Origin: Gemmatimonadota bacterium
GTDB lineage: Bacteria; Gemmatimonadota; Gemmatimonadetes; Longimicrobiales; Gaopeijiaceae
Length of the DNA: 56,568 nt
Direction: 5' to 3'
Assembly: GCA_016873995.1 (NCBI GenBank)
Contig: VGVR01000021.1
Span: 1 to 56,568 of the forward strand
Shown: positions 9,101 through 17,664 of the stretch, piece after piece
Layout: each line of letters begins with the position of its first letter
How positions within the stretch are numbered: the first letter of the stretch is position 1
The notes under the pieces: generated by a model
What the model saw: only the letters and a program-made list of their open reading frames with translations
What the model was told of the DNA's origin: nothing
The model's database searches: none
Position numbers and translations under genes: made by a program

Positions 9101-9440
9101 GGGCGCGAGCCTGCGGGCGTTCAGCTTCGAGCAGGACCTCACGGAGGGCTACTTCGACCCCGATTTCTACGGGATCGCCGAGCTCCCCGCCCGCTGGATG
9201 GGCGAGACGGGTGCGTGGACTCTCGTGGCCGAGGTGGCGCCGGGTCTGCAGAAGGTGACCGCGGACGGGGACCTCGCGGCCGCGTTCAGGGGATCCGTGC
9301 GCGCCGCATATCGAGTCGGGGCGGGGCGCGAGCTCTCGGTGGGGTGGGGGTACTCGTCGACCGGCCTGCAGAGCTTCTCGACCGGCGCCTCGGATTACCG
9401 CTACACGGCCCTCGTAACCGGGGCCAGCTGGGTCTTCTGA
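6183..9440 (+). CDS. Glycoside-hydrolase remainder, binding-like module, TPR and YaiO-like outer-membrane barrel
   Basis: Second part of the gene interrupted at 6090; the same frame is open from 6093, and 6183 is the first ATG. It completes the hydrolase barrel (FHAYPYYPDFM, then VVISEYGVPAS with a candidate nucleophile Glu at 6456). About 300 residues follow that look like a beta-sandwich module (FLGIGYDRGWL, LEVRIPWMLIG, then WPTWEVPAWTERLRPTY). About eight TPR-like repeats cover 7740-8570 (RLYEERLARDPDDGVALHRVA, RIAPTNGDVREQLRGIDMAL). The C-terminal 280 residues are an antiparallel beta-barrel ending in WVF, like YaiO-family outer-membrane proteins that follow TPR. In YaiO and PgaA-type proteins, TPR plus barrel serve exopolysaccharide export; carrying a hydrolase on the same chain is unusual. 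Function is inferred from architecture alone. Confidence 0.7.
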   Translation: MAIRRARGETPRVREREYDNDALSLDAVLVRPTSLLPAGTFASFHAYPYYPDFMLLEDGYQDAASSFGRSNYFAYLSALKAHHGDVPVVISEYGVPASLGTGHLQPQGWHHGGTPERSVAETNRRLTMELAEAGLAGGILFAWIDEWFKHNWVTLEFELPADRSRLWYNRLNAEQHYGVMALEAEPAVAGRTLSERLSTWRGVAPLYDQPGLTVRAAQDGAYLWLLVDGVDPAGLDTTFVGFDVVDERAGDFRWPGRVGERLPVGVEFVLQATGSEVRVVADPGSNPFRLVEVGSGAADLEGLRLDIADPPLGLFHARVEQRFNFPWYTTPNEDGRYDSLRVVVNRRRFARDSSEFLGIGYDRGWLHRGNAPDGFWERSGAALEVRIPWMLIGVTDPSSRTVLQGPGVANARGAELGSDGVWRLRAGVAAWPDSVFGELGTRQIESIGVVVGVMRRGAWVQASRASEAVARFGWPTWEVPAWTERLRPTYGVGATRATTEERRSPGPSVLEVDAQVDPAHEAWVNGDTELALRLYEERLARDPDDGVALHRVALMRAWAGEYDVATAHFDHLLEVEPANTDARVDRARVWAWAGETDRALDALAEVLDQNPTHPGALEARALFEAWAGRYDAALTSYDALLAIAPDNGAARRQQAQVLTWASRFEVSRVVYDSLLARDPDDVESRLGLANALTFSDSLDAAVAEYDRILAARPDDVRALQGKGRALGWANRLIDAEAVYRRAVSVDSENVASLVGLAQILRWQDRNAAALDVLRSAERIAPTNGDVREQLRGIDMALSPALRPSFVWEDDSDGNVMLTTAISATVRPAPRLELRADTYRRGLSFGTLERSAMGVSFAASYQLDPGWTLTAGAGGSDSEGGGSVTAYLVGVRSPARHHAAASISFASSALDVTAPLANRGVTTTGLSIDTRWTPSPRWRVDASVGRTRFQGTQANDRTNGSVALGRQLGRQLNLGASLRAFSFEQDLTEGYFDPDFYGIAELPARWMGETGAWTLVAEVAPGLQKVTADGDLAAAFRGSVRAAYRVGAGRELSVGWGYSSTGLQSFSTGASDYRYTALVTGASWVF

Positions 9441-9546
9441 AGCGCTCGGGCCCCCGCGGTCACTGTGGGGTGGTTGCAGGGTCCCGTGCGGGAATGTGAG
9501 CTTGGTTCGCCAGCTCGCTCGACTCCCCGCGCTTCGGATCCCCCAT

Positions 9547-10056
9547 ATGCGCCGACTCCTCCCGCTCGCCGCGTTTGCGCTTCTCGCGGCTCCTGCTGCC
9601 GTAGCAGCCCAGGTACAACTCCTCGGCGGCGGCGGCCTCGGCCGCCCCTTCGGCGACTTCAGCGACGCCGCCGGCTCCGGTTGGCACGCGTTGGTGGGCA
9701 TGCAAGTGAGCGTGCCCGCCATCCCCATCGCGCTCCGCGCGGACGGCACCTATCACTCCTTCGCTGCGCCGACCGGCCTTCCCGGCAGCAGCATGCTCGC
9801 CGGAGCCGCGAGCCTGGTGGTGAGCCTTCCCGGCGTCGGCCTGGTCCCGTACTTCCTGGGCGGCATCGGTCAGTATCGGGTGAGCCTGGACCAGTCGGGC
9901 GTCGACCCCGTGACCGACAACGGCTTCCACGGCGCGTTCGGCGTGAACATCGGCGCGATGGGCTTCGGCGGCTTCGCCGAGCTCCGCGTGGTGAACGTCA
10001 GTCAGAGTGCCGGCGACGCCCGCTTCCTGACCGCCACATTCGGCCTGCGGCTCTAG
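9547..10056 (+). CDS. Small outer-membrane beta-barrel protein
   Basis: 169 residues with a clear signal peptide (MRRLLPLAAFALLAAPAAVAA, cleavage before QVQL). Alternating hydrophobic/glycine-rich strands follow, such as YFLGGIGQYRV, GAFGVNIGAMGFGGFAELRVV and a terminal LTATFGLRL. This is typical of 8-stranded OmpA/OprF-like or OmpW-like small barrels. The ATG at 9547 is preferred over the longer frame from 9496 because it begins the signal peptide. The next gene is convergent, 18 nt away. Specific function is unknown. Confidence 0.7.
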   Translation: MRRLLPLAAFALLAAPAAVAAQVQLLGGGGLGRPFGDFSDAAGSGWHALVGMQVSVPAIPIALRADGTYHSFAAPTGLPGSSMLAGAASLVVSLPGVGLVPYFLGGIGQYRVSLDQSGVDPVTDNGFHGAFGVNIGAMGFGGFAELRVVNVSQSAGDARFLTATFGLRL

Positions 10057-10074
10057 CGACGAACCGAGGTCCGG

Positions 10075-12210
10075 TCAGTACTCGGCCAGCTCGACCAGCG
10101 CCTCCAGCACGTCCTCCGTCTGCGGGAGCGTGGCATCCTCGACCACCGGGGCGTAAGCCACCCAGGTGTCGAGCGAGGCCACGCGGCGCACGGGCCCGTC
10201 GAGCCACTCGAAGAGCTCGTCCGCGATCCGCGCGGAGATCTCTGCGCCGAGGCCCCAGGAGAGGCTGTCCTCGTGCACGATCAGGGCCTTGCCGGTCTTC
10301 TTCACGGATTCGGCGATGCGCTCCATGTCGAGCGGCCTGATCGTCCGCAGATCGAGCACCTCCGCGGAGATTCCGTGCTCCTCTTCGGCGATGCGCGCTG
10401 CGTCGAGGCTCCGCTTCACGAGCGCGCCGCAGGTGACGATGGTGACGTCCGATCCCTCGCGGCGGAGCGCCGCCTTCCCGAACGGGATCATGAAGTCGGG
10501 TCCAGGGTCGCGCCCCTTGTTGTACACCTGACGGTAGAGGTGCTTGTGCTCCAGGAAGATCACGGGATCGTCGCAGCGGATCGCGGTCCTGAGGAGTCCA
10601 TTGGCATCGGTGGCCGTCGCAGGCATGACCACGTGCAGACCGGGGCAGTGCGCGAACAGGGTCTCGCCGGTCTGCGAGTGGTAGATCGCGCCGCCCTTCA
10701 GATAGCCCCCATACGCCACGCGGATGACGACGGGCGCCGAGAAAGCGCCGTTGGAGCGGTAGCGATAAGTGGCCAGCTCGTCCCGGATCTGGAGCATCGC
10801 GGGCCAGATGTAGTCGAAGAACTGGATCTCGACCACCGGCTTCAGGCCGCGCACCGCCATCCCGATGGCGCGGCCGACGATGCCGGCCTCGGTAATCGGC
10901 GAGTTGTAGACCCGGTCCGACCCGAACTGCCGCTGCAATCCGTACGTGACCTTGAAGACGCCGCCCTTCCCCTTCACTTCGTCGAGCGCGGCCTGACGCG
11001 AGGCATCGGCGACGTCCTGCCCGAACACCACGATGCGCGGGTTGCGCGCCATCTCAGTCTTCAGGCAGGAATTGATGAGGTCGACCATGGTGAGGAGCTT
11101 GTCGCTCCCGGCGTGCGGGGCCTCCTCCGTGTCGTACGAAGCCGAGGTCGGATCCACGTCCTCGGAGAACAGGTGCAGCATGGCGGTGCTCGGATCCGGC
11201 TGAGGTGAGGCGAGCGCCACATCCGAGGCCGCGACCACCTCGGCCTCCACCTCTGCAGCGAGCGCATCCAGCTCTTCCGGCGTGGCGATGCCGAGGTCCA
11301 CCAGCAGCGCGTGAGCTCGTGTGAGCGGGTCGCGCTCCCGTTGAGCTGACCGCTCCTCTTCGGTCCGGTAGTCGCTCTCGTCCTCCGACATCGAGTGGGA
11401 GTACGGCCGAGTACAGTGCGCATGGACGAGGGATGGCCGGCGGCGGCGGCGCGTGTAGCCCACCGCCTCGCCGACGGCGCGATACGAGTCCACGAGATCG
11501 GTGCCGTCGCACCCGACGATGTGGAGCCCCGGAAAGCCAGACACCAGGTTGGAGATGCTGCCGCCGGCGGTCTGCACCTCGACGGGCACGCTGATCGCGT
11601 AGCCGTTGTCTTCGATCACGTACACGATCGGGAGTCCGAGCGTGCAGGCGGCGTTCATCGACTCCCAGAACTCGCCCTCCGAGGTCGCGCCGTCTCCCGA
11701 GGTGACGATGACGACTTCGTCTTCCTCGAAGCGCGCGATCCGGTCGGCGAGTCCCTGGACCCGAGCGATCTTGAGGCTCGCCTCGGCGGCTCCGACGGCT
11801 TGCAGGAACTGGGTGCCGGTGGGCGAGGAGCTCGTCGGGATATTGAGCTTCGGGTTCCCCCAGTGGGACGGCATCTGGCGCCCGCCCGAAGCCCCATCCG
11901 CCGCCGCGCCGACCGCCTGGAGGAAATGGTCCAGCGGAGTCTGGCCGAGCGACAGGGCCATCGCGCGGTCGCGGTAGTAGAGGAAGAACCAGTCGTGGCC
12001 TGGCCGGCAGTGCTCGGCGACCGCCACGCCGATCGCCTCGTGTCCCGCGCCCGAGATCTGGAAGAACGTCCTGTTCTGGCGCTTGAGGCCGATCTCGCGG
12101 TCGTCGATGCGACGCGAGGTCAGCATGGTCCGATAGAATCGGAGGAGCTGCTCGGCCGTGAGGCCAGCCAGCTCGCGGGACTCGAGGAGTTCCCTCTCTT
12201 GCGTAGCCAT
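10075..12210 (-). CDS. 2-oxoacid (branched-chain/pyruvate-type) dehydrogenase E1, alpha-beta fusion
   Basis: Thiamine-diphosphate enzyme that decarboxylates a 2-oxoacid and passes the acyl group to an E2 lipoyl protein. Residues about 1-340 are the alpha subunit ([20 protein letters not shown]; ThDP motif [17 protein letters not shown] ending in EDNGYAIS; phosphorylation-loop-like region [16 protein letters not shown]). Residues about 370-711 are the beta subunit ([51 protein letters not shown]). Alpha and beta are normally separate genes of about 330-350 residues each; here they are one frame. The alpha sequence resembles branched-chain more than pyruvate enzymes, but specificity is not certain. 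No E2 or E3 gene is nearby. Confidence 0.9.
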   Translation of the reverse strand: MATQERELLESRELAGLTAEQLLRFYRTMLTSRRIDDREIGLKRQNRTFFQISGAGHEAIGVAVAEHCRPGHDWFFLYYRDRAMALSLGQTPLDHFLQAVGAAADGASGGRQMPSHWGNPKLNIPTSSSPTGTQFLQAVGAAEASLKIARVQGLADRIARFEEDEVVIVTSGDGATSEGEFWESMNAACTLGLPIVYVIEDNGYAISVPVEVQTAGGSISNLVSGFPGLHIVGCDGTDLVDSYRAVGEAVGYTRRRRRPSLVHAHCTRPYSHSMSEDESDYRTEEERSAQRERDPLTRAHALLVDLGIATPEELDALAAEVEAEVVAASDVALASPQPDPSTAMLHLFSEDVDPTSASYDTEEAPHAGSDKLLTMVDLINSCLKTEMARNPRIVVFGQDVADASRQAALDEVKGKGGVFKVTYGLQRQFGSDRVYNSPITEAGIVGRAIGMAVRGLKPVVEIQFFDYIWPAMLQIRDELATYRYRSNGAFSAPVVIRVAYGGYLKGGAIYHSQTGETLFAHCPGLHVVMPATATDANGLLRTAIRCDDPVIFLEHKHLYRQVYNKGRDPGPDFMIPFGKAALRREGSDVTIVTCGALVKRSLDAARIAEEEHGISAEVLDLRTIRPLDMERIAESVKKTGKALIVHEDSLSWGLGAEISARIADELFEWLDGPVRRVASLDTWVAYAPVVEDATLPQTEDVLEALVELAEY

Positions 12211-12294
12211 TCAGCTCTAAGTGGGGTGCGCTCGCCCGACGGTATAAGGTACGTCGCCGCGAGCCCCGGTGGAGGGGTCGGCGGCGGACGGCGG

Positions 12295-14346
12295 TCAGCC
12301 GCCGATGGCGGCCTGGAGCTCCGTCCTGAGGGCGCTTGCATCCGTGACGGGGAGCCGGCACGCATACCGCCGACAAACGTACGCGGCGCTCCGCCCGCCC
12401 ACCGGGCCGCGGTCCGCCAGGAGCGGCACGCCCTCGAGCGGCTCCCCCTCGGTCCTGCCCACCAACGTCATGCTCGGGTGGAAAGCGCGACTCGCCTCCT
12501 GCACGAGAGCGGCTGTGCCGGCGCCGTCGCGTACGCCGACGATGGCCACCTCGACCGGCTCGGCCAGGGTGCGGTCGAGCACTGAGAGCATGCGGCCGAA
12601 AGCCGGGCCGTAGCGCTCGAGCGCCTCCACCTCGTAGTCGAGGATACGCTCCGCCGCATCCCGGTAGCGCGCCTCGTCGAACACGTGCCCGGCCCTGACG
12701 AGCAACTCTGCTGCCAGCGACGGGCCCGACGGGCTGGCATTGTCCATCGCGTCGCGCGGCCGGAGCACCAGCGCAGGCGCGTCCGACGCCGTGTCGAAGA
12801 CGGTGCCGGCGCGCTCGTCCCAGAAGCGCGCGAGGATCTCGTCGCACAGCCAGCGTGTGGCCTCGAGCCAGCGCACCTCGAGCGTCGCCGCGTGCAGCGA
12901 GAGGAACGCGTTGCCGAGCGCGGCGTGGTCGTCGAGGAAGGCATCGATCTTGGACTCGCCCGCCATGTACACGTGCTGGAGCCGTCCGTCGGTCCGGAGC
13001 GCGCGCCACACGAACTCTGCGCCCCCGCGCGCGACGTCCACGAAGTCCGGACGGCCGAACGCCGCCCCCGCCTCCGCGAAGGCGCGCAGCGCGAGAGCGT
13101 TCCAGCAGACGAGCACCTTCTCGTCGCGAAACGGAGGCTCGCGCCCCGCGCGTGCCTCGAGCAGCCGGCGACGCGCGCCGTCCATGCGGGCCCGCAGCTC
13201 CTCGGCGGCGACCCCCTCCGCGCGGGCCACGGCCTCCATGTCGTGCGGGAGGTGGAGGATGCTCCGCCCCTCGAAGTTGCCCCCCGGGCTGACGTCGTAG
13301 ACCCGGGCGAAGAGCCGCGCGTCTGCGGGGGAGAGCAGGTCGTCCAGCTCCTCCGGCGTCCACACGTAGAAGGTGCCTTCTTCGCCCTCCGAGTCCGCGT
13401 CCCGCGCGGCGCAGAAGCCGCCGTCGGGGGCGCGCATGTCGACTGCGAGATAGTCGAGCGTCTGCTCCGCGACCTCGCGCAGGTCCGAGTGCCCCGTGAC
13501 CTGGTAGGCATACGTGTATGCGCTCGCGAGCAGCGCGTTGTCGTAGGACATCTTCTCGAAGTGGGGCACCAGCCAGCGCGCATCCACCGAGTAGCGGTGG
13601 AAGCCTCCGGCCAGGTGGTCGCGCACGCCCCCGGCGGCCATGCGCCGCAAGGTGTGCACGACCATGTCGAGGGCCGCCGCGTCCCTCGTGCGCAGGTGGT
13701 GACGGAGCAGGAGCTCCAGCGTCACGGGCTGCGGAAACTTGGGCGCCCGACCGAAGCCGCCATGGACGGCGTCGTACTGGTTCGAGAGCGCACGGTACGC
13801 GCCGTCGAGCAGCGCGGCGCTCGCCTTACCTGGGCGGGGGCGCTCCGCCGCGCGAGCGAGCGCCGTGACGAGGTGGTTGCCGCTCTCGACCACCTGACTA
13901 CGTCGGTTCCGGTACGCGTCCGCCGCGGCCTGGAGCACCTGCGAGAAGGACGGAAGCCCGTGCCGAGGCGCGGGCGGGAAGTACGTGCCGCCGTAGAAGG
14001 GGATCCCCTCCGGCGTGAGGAAGACCGTCATGGGCCACCCGCCGCTCCCGGTCATCGCCTGGACCGCCTTCATGTAGACCTGGTCGAGGTCGGGGCGCTC
14101 CTCGCGGTCCACCTTGATGTTCACGAAGAACTCGTTCATCAGGCCGGCGACGCCCGCGTCCTCGAACGACTCCCGCTCCATCACATGACACCAGTGACAG
14201 GAGGAGTAGCCGATGGAGAGGAGGATCGGGCGGTCGCGCGTCCGCGCTTCGGCGAGTGCCGCTTCGCCCCACGGATACCAGTCGACGGGGTTGTGCGCGT
14301 GCTGGCGGAGGTACGGGCTCGACTCCGAGCCCAAGCGGTTGGCCAT
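12295..14346 (-). CDS. DUF255 thioredoxin-fold / glycosidase-like protein (YyaL/SPATA20 family)
   Basis: 683-residue member of the YyaL/SPATA20 family. The N-terminal thioredoxin-like DUF255 domain carries [21 protein letters not shown], a CHWC redox-type motif in [16 protein letters not shown], and [11 protein letters not shown]. The C-terminal two thirds resemble an (alpha/alpha)6 barrel like N-acylglucosamine 2-epimerases ([39 protein letters not shown]). The start is placed at MANRLG (14346) because the extra 52 residues of the longer frame are not family-like and lie in a probable promoter region. The biochemical role of this widespread family is not established. Confidence 0.85.
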   Translation of the reverse strand: MANRLGSESSPYLRQHAHNPVDWYPWGEAALAEARTRDRPILLSIGYSSCHWCHVMERESFEDAGVAGLMNEFFVNIKVDREERPDLDQVYMKAVQAMTGSGGWPMTVFLTPEGIPFYGGTYFPPAPRHGLPSFSQVLQAAADAYRNRRSQVVESGNHLVTALARAAERPRPGKASAALLDGAYRALSNQYDAVHGGFGRAPKFPQPVTLELLLRHHLRTRDAAALDMVVHTLRRMAAGGVRDHLAGGFHRYSVDARWLVPHFEKMSYDNALLASAYTYAYQVTGHSDLREVAEQTLDYLAVDMRAPDGGFCAARDADSEGEEGTFYVWTPEELDDLLSPADARLFARVYDVSPGGNFEGRSILHLPHDMEAVARAEGVAAEELRARMDGARRRLLEARAGREPPFRDEKVLVCWNALALRAFAEAGAAFGRPDFVDVARGGAEFVWRALRTDGRLQHVYMAGESKIDAFLDDHAALGNAFLSLHAATLEVRWLEATRWLCDEILARFWDERAGTVFDTASDAPALVLRPRDAMDNASPSGPSLAAELLVRAGHVFDEARYRDAAERILDYEVEALERYGPAFGRMLSVLDRTLAEPVEVAIVGVRDGAGTAALVQEASRAFHPSMTLVGRTEGEPLEGVPLLADRGPVGGRSAAYVCRRYACRLPVTDASALRTELQAAIGG

Positions 14347-14510
14347 CGGGGGCGGCGTGGGAGGGTTCGCGCGCCTCGGTCCGGCGCGGCAAACAAATGT
14401 ATATGCAATGCGTTCGGCGGGCTCGGAGCACTCTGCACCAGTGCGCGACATGCGGCGCAAGTCCATATACCTGGCGATGATCCGCGCCGGGTCACCGCGC
14501 AACGCAGTCG

Positions 14511-14539
14511 TTGAATCGGCTAACTGCCAGGCCTATATT
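14511..14539 (+). promoter_or_regulatory. Sigma-70-type promoter TTGAAT-N17-TATATT
   Basis: TTGAAT at 14511-14516 and TATATT at 14534-14539 are separated by exactly 17 nt, giving a predicted start near 14546 and a leader of about 50 nt to the ATG at 14596. It lies in the 249-nt gap between divergent genes. In this GC-rich sequence such a match is unlikely by chance. Confidence 0.6.
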
Positions 14540-14595
14540 CTCGTCGAAATTCCCAGCCACATGCAGGCTGGGCGACCCACGACGAGGAGGCGCAC

Positions 14596-14856
14596 ATGGT
14601 TCGGCGCATGATCGTGGTGGCGCTCCGGCGCCCCTGGATCATCCCGCACGTGCTCGGCGCCGCCTGGGCGATGCGGGCTCGCAGGTGGTACGCGCGCCCG
14701 CCCTTCCTGCCCCTGCCCCCGCGAGCCTACGTGGACTGGCGCATGGAGACGGCCTACGGGGACGCGCATGCGAATCCACCCGAGGACGACCTCACGCGCT
14801 ACCTCGTGTGGAGCACGCGCCTGCGTCGCCTCATGCGCCGCGCGCCTCATGACTAG
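14596..14856 (+). CDS. Conserved-looking small basic protein, function unknown
   Basis: 86 residues, Arg/Trp/Pro-rich, with the block LRRPWIIPHVLGAAWAMRARRWYARPP and then YVDWRMETAYGD. A strong ribosome binding site GAGGAGG lies seven bases upstream. The motif LPPRAYVDWRMETAYGD and the acidic patch PPEDDLTRYLVWSTRLRRLMRR suggest a conserved soluble or peripheral protein rather than a membrane one. It overlaps the next gene by 8 nt, so the two are probably co-translated. I do not recognise the family. Confidence 0.65.
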   Translation: MVRRMIVVALRRPWIIPHVLGAAWAMRARRWYARPPFLPLPPRAYVDWRMETAYGDAHANPPEDDLTRYLVWSTRLRRLMRRAPHD

Positions 14857-15223
14857 GCTCGTCCTGCTCGCGATCCTCGGCGTCCTCGTGTGGGTGTACT
14901 TCCCCGAAACGCGGGCCATGGTCCTCGACGCCGCCGAGCCCATCGCGGTTCCGCTCGCGCGCTGGAGCACCCAGGAGGAGATGGCGCAGGTGGCGCGCAA
15001 CGTGGTCGACCAGGAGCGCCTCACGGGGACGCTCCCGTCAGGTGGTCGGTGGCTCGAGTGGCTGAGGGTGCGCTACGCAGGCCCCGATGCGTGGACGGAT
15101 CCCTGGGGCTCGACGTATCAACTCGACGCCACCAACGACTCGGTGTGGGTCCTGTCGTACGGCCCCGACCGCACGCGCGGCACCTCGGACGACTTCCGCG
15201 TCGCCACTTCCCGCAAGCGCTGA
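14849..15223 (+). CDS. Membrane-anchored protein with GspG-like C-terminal domain
   Basis: 124 residues. An N-terminal hydrophobic anchor (LVLLAILGVLVWVYF) is followed by a soluble part that ends like the C-terminus of the type II secretion major pseudopilin: DPWGSTYQL, then WVLSYGPDRTRGTSDDFRV, the region that binds calcium in GspG. The type III prepilin cleavage motif (K/RG-F-T-x-x-E) is absent, so it is not an obvious processed pilin. The ATG at 14849 overlaps the previous gene by 8 nt. The next gene (coaE) starts 6 nt after its stop, suggesting an operon. Confidence 0.65.
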   Translation: MTRLVLLAILGVLVWVYFPETRAMVLDAAEPIAVPLARWSTQEEMAQVARNVVDQERLTGTLPSGGRWLEWLRVRYAGPDAWTDPWGSTYQLDATNDSVWVLSYGPDRTRGTSDDFRVATSRKR

Positions 15224-15229
15224 CGTGAG

Positions 15230-16501
15230 GTGATCTCCGTCGGCCTCACCGGCAACGTCGGGTCCGGCAAGTCGACCGTCGCAGAGCTCTGGAGCGCGGC
15301 GGGCGTGCCGGTGGTGAGCGCTGACGACCTCTCTCGTGAGGCGGTGCTTCCGGGCACGCCCGGTCTCGCCGCGGTGCGGGCCGCGTTCGGCGACGGCGTG
15401 CTCGGGGCCGACGGCACGCTCGACCGCACGCGCCTACGCGCTGTGGTCTTCCAGGACGCGCAGGCGCGCGCGCGCCTCGAGGGCATTCTCCACCCGCTCA
15501 TCGCCGAGCTGCGCGCGCGCTGGATCGACGAGCGCCGCCGCGCGGGAGATCCGCTCGTCGTCTCCGAGGTGCCGCTCCTCTTCGAGAGGGGTCTCGAGCG
15601 AGACTTCGACGTCACCGTGCTCGTCGACGCGCCGGAGGCTACGCGCCTCGAGCGCCTCGTGCACCAGCGAGGCATCGACGCGAGCGAGGCGCGCCGCATC
15701 ATGGCGGCCCAGATGGACCCGGCGCGCAAACGGGCGGCGGCGGACCACGTCATCGACAACGGCGGCTCGCGCGACCATCTGGAGCAGGAAGCCGCGCGCG
15801 TGCTCGCGAGCCTGCGAGGGCAGGCCAGCGGTGGGGGCTCCATCCGCCTCGACCTGCATCTGCACACGCGCGGCTCCCACGACTGCCTCACGGACCCCGA
15901 GGCCGTACTGGCCCGGGCCCTCTCTCTGGGCTACGCGCGCATCGCCATCACCGACCACAACCGACTGGGCGTCGCGCTCGCGATGGCCGAGCGGCACCCC
16001 GACCGCATCATCCCGGGCGAGGAAGTGAAGACCGCGGAGGGGATCGACGTGATCGGGCTGTATCTCTCCGAGGAGATTCCGAAGGGCACGCCCGCGCGCG
16101 AGACCATCCGGCGCATCGGGGCGCAGGGCGGCGTCTCGTACTTGCCCCACCCGTATGCGCCCGGGAAGGGCGGCGGCGGGCGCATGGCCGAGGAGCTCGC
16201 GCCGCTCTGCGACGTCGTCGAGGTGTTCAACGCCCGGCTGCACTCCGCCGCGCTCAACCGCCGAGCCGAGGATCTGGCCACACGCTGCGGGAAGCTCCAC
16301 GGCGCGGGGTCCGACGCCCACACCGTGGGTGAGATCGGGAACGCGTTCGTCGAGCTTCCGCCCCACGCGAACCGAGCCGACGCCTTCGTGGCGGCGCTCG
16401 CGCGCGCGCGGGTCGGAGGCACGTCGGCCTCGCAGCTGGTGCACCTCGCGTCGACCTGGGCGAAGGTCCGCAAGAAGCTTCCCGGAGGCCGGGCGGACTG
16501 A
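15230..16501 (+). CDS. coaE: Dephospho-CoA kinase fused to a PHP-domain phosphoesterase
   Basis: Residues 1-198 are CoaE, which phosphorylates dephospho-CoA in the last step of CoA synthesis: Walker A GLTGNVGSGKST, then SADDLSREAV, FERGLERDFDVTVLVDAP, and RIMAAQMDPARKRAAADHVIDN. After a short Gly/Ser linker (QASGGGSIR) comes a PHP-type metal-dependent phosphoesterase of about 215 residues: DLHLHTRGSHDC, ITDHNRLG, PGEEVKT, LPHPYAPGKG and GSDAHTVGEIG supply the usual histidine/aspartate metal ligands. The start is GTG 15230. CoaE is normally about 200 residues and alone; the join is seamless with no stop or frameshift. The PHP substrate is unknown. Confidence 0.85.
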   Translation: MISVGLTGNVGSGKSTVAELWSAAGVPVVSADDLSREAVLPGTPGLAAVRAAFGDGVLGADGTLDRTRLRAVVFQDAQARARLEGILHPLIAELRARWIDERRRAGDPLVVSEVPLLFERGLERDFDVTVLVDAPEATRLERLVHQRGIDASEARRIMAAQMDPARKRAAADHVIDNGGSRDHLEQEAARVLASLRGQASGGGSIRLDLHLHTRGSHDCLTDPEAVLARALSLGYARIAITDHNRLGVALAMAERHPDRIIPGEEVKTAEGIDVIGLYLSEEIPKGTPARETIRRIGAQGGVSYLPHPYAPGKGGGGRMAEELAPLCDVVEVFNARLHSAALNRRAEDLATRCGKLHGAGSDAHTVGEIGNAFVELPPHANRADAFVAALARARVGGTSASQLVHLASTWAKVRKKLPGGRAD

Positions 16502-16629
16502 GGGTGAGCCAAGGCGGCCTGCCACAGGCCTGCCGGGGCACCGGTTTCTCCGGCGACCTGCTAGTTTTGTCAGCCCCGCCGGCGCTTGGCGGGGGTGTGT
16601 GATCATCCCCTCCAGGGTCAGGAGTCGGC

Positions 16630-17664
16630 TTGGGCTACCGGACGCCCGCGCATCGGGCTGCCTCGGTCAAGAACGCCAAGAACGCCCTGCTCGCGTCCCG
16701 TCGCGCGATCCTCACCACCCATCTGAACGCAGACGGGGATGGCGCTGGCTCCGAGGCGGCGTTGGCGTCGTGGCTGCGGGCGAACGGCACCGAGGCGTGG
16801 ATCATCAACCCCACCGCATTCCCAGACCCGCTCAAGTTTCTGGTCGAGAGCGAGGATTGGATCGTCTCCGCGGGCTCGGGTCGCGCGCGCGACCTCTGCG
16901 ACCAGGCGGACCTCGCTGTGGTGCTCGACACGGGTGAGCTCCCGCGGATCGGGCGCGTCCAGGAGATGATCAGCGAGCTGGCCACTTTGGTCATCGATCA
17001 TCATCCACCCGGCGACCAGCCGATCGGCGGCGTCTCCTTCCGCGACCCCACGGCGAGCGCGACCGCCGAGCTCGTCTACGACGTGATCGCCGGCGCGAAC
17101 GGACCTTGGAATGACTACATCGTTCAAGGGATCTACGTGGGCATCCTCACGGACACCGGTGGATTCCGCTTCGACAACGCCACCGCCGCTTGTCACGAGG
17201 TGGCGGCCGACATGGTCAGTCGGGGGATCTCTCCGGAGGCGATGCACGAGCGTGTCTACGGACGGGCACCTCTGCGGCGCTACCGCCTGCTGCAAAGCGC
17301 GCTCGATACGCTCGAGGCCGATCCTCAGGGCGGTGTGTCCTGGATGACGATTCCGCGGCAGGCCTTCGAGGCCGTCGGGGCGAGCACGGACGATCTCGAG
17401 GGGATCGTGGACATTCCCAGGTCGATCGAGGGTACCGAGGTAGGGTTGCTGTTCCGTCAGACCCAGTCGGGTGAGGTGAAGATCTCGTTCCGCTCCAACG
17501 GCCCGGTGGACGTGAACGTGCTCGCGCGCAGGTTCCGCGGGGGCGGACACGTGAAGGCCGCCGGCGCGGTCATACCAGGCCCGCTGGAGCGGGCGATCGA
17601 GGAGGTCATCGCGGCGACGCGTGAGGCGGTCGCCAACGCGCGTGCCCAGGGAGCTTCGGTATGA
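16630..17664 (+). CDS. nrnA: DHH/DHHA1 phosphoesterase, NrnA-type (oligoribonuclease / pAp phosphatase)
   Basis: Manganese-dependent phosphoesterase that degrades nanoRNA and, in many members, dephosphorylates pAp. DHH-domain motifs: THLNADGDGAGSE, DTGE, the DHH signature in VIDHHPPGD, and ILTDTGGFRF. The DHHA1 substrate-binding domain ends with RFRGGGHVKAAGA. Length (344) matches the family. It starts with TTG at 16630, preceded by AGGAG with about six bases spacing. The following gene overlaps by ATGA, so a six-gene operon probably begins here. The upstream gap contains a GC-rich hairpin (CCCCGCC/GGCGGGG, 16574-16594) without a T-run. Confidence 0.85.
   Translation: MGYRTPAHRAASVKNAKNALLASRRAILTTHLNADGDGAGSEAALASWLRANGTEAWIINPTAFPDPLKFLVESEDWIVSAGSGRARDLCDQADLAVVLDTGELPRIGRVQEMISELATLVIDHHPPGDQPIGGVSFRDPTASATAELVYDVIAGANGPWNDYIVQGIYVGILTDTGGFRFDNATAACHEVAADMVSRGISPEAMHERVYGRAPLRRYRLLQSALDTLEADPQGGVSWMTIPRQAFEAVGASTDDLEGIVDIPRSIEGTEVGLLFRQTQSGEVKISFRSNGPVDVNVLARRFRGGGHVKAAGAVIPGPLERAIEEVIAATREAVANARAQGASV

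Noticed and set aside
12685..14514. 609-codon open frame on the plus strand
   Set aside because: It is antisense to the DUF255 gene, lacks known motifs and is explained by high-GC codon structure.
16574..16594. Terminator candidate CCCCGCC/GGCGGGG before nrnA
   Set aside because: A hairpin is present but no T-run follows; the next bases are GTGTGTGATC.
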